Positions 63,183-64,000 of a DNA stretch of 64,000 nt are shown one piece after another (positions within the stretch are counted from its first letter, which is position 1; every line of letters begins with the position of its first letter). Made by a program: the position numbers and the translations under genes. Source of the stretch: CBDFGN01 sp965247065 (lineage in GTDB: Bacteria; Bacteroidota; Bacteroidia; Cytophagales; Cyclobacteriaceae); NCBI GenBank assembly GCA_965247065.1, contig CBDFGN010000006.1:3658001-3722000 (forward strand), given 5' to 3'. Below the pieces are notes generated by a model that saw only the letters and a program-made list of their open reading frames with translations, was not told the origin of the DNA and did not search any database.

Positions 63183-64000
63183 ACGTGAGTTCGACAATAA
63201 GGAATGATTAAAGAGCGAGAAAGAGTTGACCGGTGTCCTGGTAGTTCAATTTGATTGAGGGCTTTTTTTCGCAAAAGTTGTAAGCGATTAAAGCCGAGAA
63301 AAGGTTGGTAAGGAAATTAGTTGGGCTCCTGTGCCTGGAGTGTTCAATCTGGAAGATGTTTTTAAGTTGATCAATGATAGTCTCACAAATAGCCCTTTTA
63401 CGGAGCATTATAGCATCCATGATGGGGGTTAAGGATGAGGACTTCATATTGCGTTTGAGTTTGGTTATCAGATGGACTCCGCGGAAGAACAGATTTTTAA
63501 AAAGTTCCTTACTGATGTAGCCTTTATCACCAAAGAGCTTTCCGAATAATTTCTTAATAAACCGTTCAATTTTAAGAGGCTTTCTGTCATCCACATTGCC
63601 CGGTGTGAGCATAAAATCGATGATTTCACCCGTATCAGCAGTGATAAGATGGAGCTTAAACCCGTAGAACCATCCGATGGAACAATGGCCTCTTTTAGCT
63701 AACCCTTCAAATACTTTATGGTTATGGATCCGTCTGTTATGACAGACCCTTAACGGAGTGCTGTCTATAAAACTTATACCTGTACACTGTCCAGTCCCTT
63801 GTGTTTTCAGATAAATAGCCATTGGCAGAAGACTTCCACTACAAAGTTCTACCATTCGGTTATAGCTTACCACATCAGGAAAGAAGGAGCGCAAGTGGCC
63901 ACAAACGTATGTGTTGTAAAAGGTCTTGAAATTTCGATATCCTGAGATCTGGAACAAGACCTGTATAGTCATTACTTCGGATAAAGAAAGCTTACCAGGT
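63183..64000 (-). mobile_element. IS982-family insertion sequence, copy 3 (cut by window end)
   Basis: It starts with the left inverted repeat ACGTGAGTTCGA and matches copies 1 and 2 throughout. About 210 bp, including the transposase start and the right end, lie beyond the window. Confidence 0.93.
63208..64000 (-). CDS. IS982-family transposase, partial (5' end outside window)
   Basis: The C-terminal 264 or so residues are present, with all three catalytic blocks (FIDSTPLRVC, FGDKGYIS, CETIIDQLKN). It has Gly in TQGTGQC like copy 2 and His in KRGHCS like copy 1. By comparison the true start would be near 64110. Confidence 0.92.
   Translation of the reverse strand, partial: PGKLSLSEVMTIQVLFQISGYRNFKTFYNTYVCGHLRSFFPDVVSYNRMVELCSGSLLPMAIYLKTQGTGQCTGISFIDSTPLRVCHNRRIHNHKVFEGLAKRGHCSIGWFYGFKLHLITADTGEIIDFMLTPGNVDDRKPLKIERFIKKLFGKLFGDKGYISKELFKNLFFRGVHLITKLKRNMKSSSLTPIMDAIMLRKRAICETIIDQLKNIFQIEHSRHRSPTNFLTNLFSALIAYNFCEKKPSIKLNYQDTGQLFLAL

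Noticed and set aside
1..64000. CRISPR arrays, tRNA and rRNA genes
   Set aside because: I looked for regular short direct repeats with spacers and for tRNA/rRNA-like segments and saw none. The direct repeats present are IS, REP-like or gene-family repeats.

Overview
The window looks like part of a Bacteroidota chromosome. It carries a SusC/SusD outer-membrane uptake pair, lipoprotein-type secreted proteins, A-rich 5' leaders with mostly weak Shine-Dalgarno sites, and IS3, IS110 and IS982 elements. It is a patchwork: intergenic DNA, IS elements and SusCD are AT-richer, while several gene blocks (about 7.3-9.8 kb, 34.2-35.4 kb, 49.6-54.8 kb and 58.2-59.3 kb) are visibly GC-richer and were probably acquired. 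I saw no rRNA, tRNA or CRISPR array.

Layout. (1) 0-5.5 kb: an IS3-family element with a 1020-bp partial tandem copy, a frameshifted DUF3179 lipoprotein gene and an IS982 element. (2) 5.6-16.5 kb, minus strand: a secreted beta-propeller glycosidase-like protein, an FAD oxidoreductase, a phytanoyl-CoA-dioxygenase-like protein, SusD, SusC and a DapA/NanA-type aldolase. (3) 17-22.3 kb, plus strand: a vanadium-haloperoxidase/PAP2-type lipoprotein, an enolase-superfamily dehydratase coupled to a D-2-hydroxyacid dehydrogenase, and a decayed DUF433/DUF5615 toxin-antitoxin pair. (4) 22.4-26.7 kb, minus strand: a tight gmaS-mgsA-mgsB-mgsC operon, the first two steps of the N-methylglutamate route for methylamine. 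(5) 27.7-34.1 kb: an IS3 copy, then a mutarotase-symporter fusion gene interrupted by an IS110 element that is itself interrupted by an IS982 element. (6) 34.2-42.3 kb, plus strand: a sialidase-like protein, an amidohydrolase, the four subunits of a heterotetrameric sarcosine oxidase / N-methylglutamate dehydrogenase, and a truncated hydantoinase. (7) 42.4-60.9 kb, minus strand: about 19 kb of co-directional catabolic genes with six paralogues of the gene at 5.7 kb, a second dehydratase/dehydrogenase pair, a large lipoprotein, a dipeptidase-like pseudogene, another propeller and an NHL-repeat lipoprotein. (8) 61-64 kb: a second IS110 element and a third IS982 copy.

How it may work together. 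SusCD, the seven secreted propeller paralogues, the sialidase-like and NHL proteins, and the two dehydratase/dehydrogenase pairs look like capture, trimming and oxidation of complex sugars. The gmaS-mgsABC and sox/mgd sets together could turn methylamine into formaldehyde with glutamate regenerated. Alternatively, the sox set with the broken hyuA could serve N-methylhydantoin/sarcosine use.

The strongest signal beyond ordinary annotation is in the two IS110 elements. Both have a two-hairpin non-coding RNA candidate upstream of the recombinase gene. The first loops share a 15-16 nt core, and each loop also holds a short element-specific stretch identical to the DNA flanking that same element at the same distance from the junction. 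Removing the first element at its CC core restores an 865-codon gene exactly in frame. This is what a bridge-RNA guided IS110 system predicts. Several genes carry single-base indels, mostly in homopolymers, which may partly be sequencing error.
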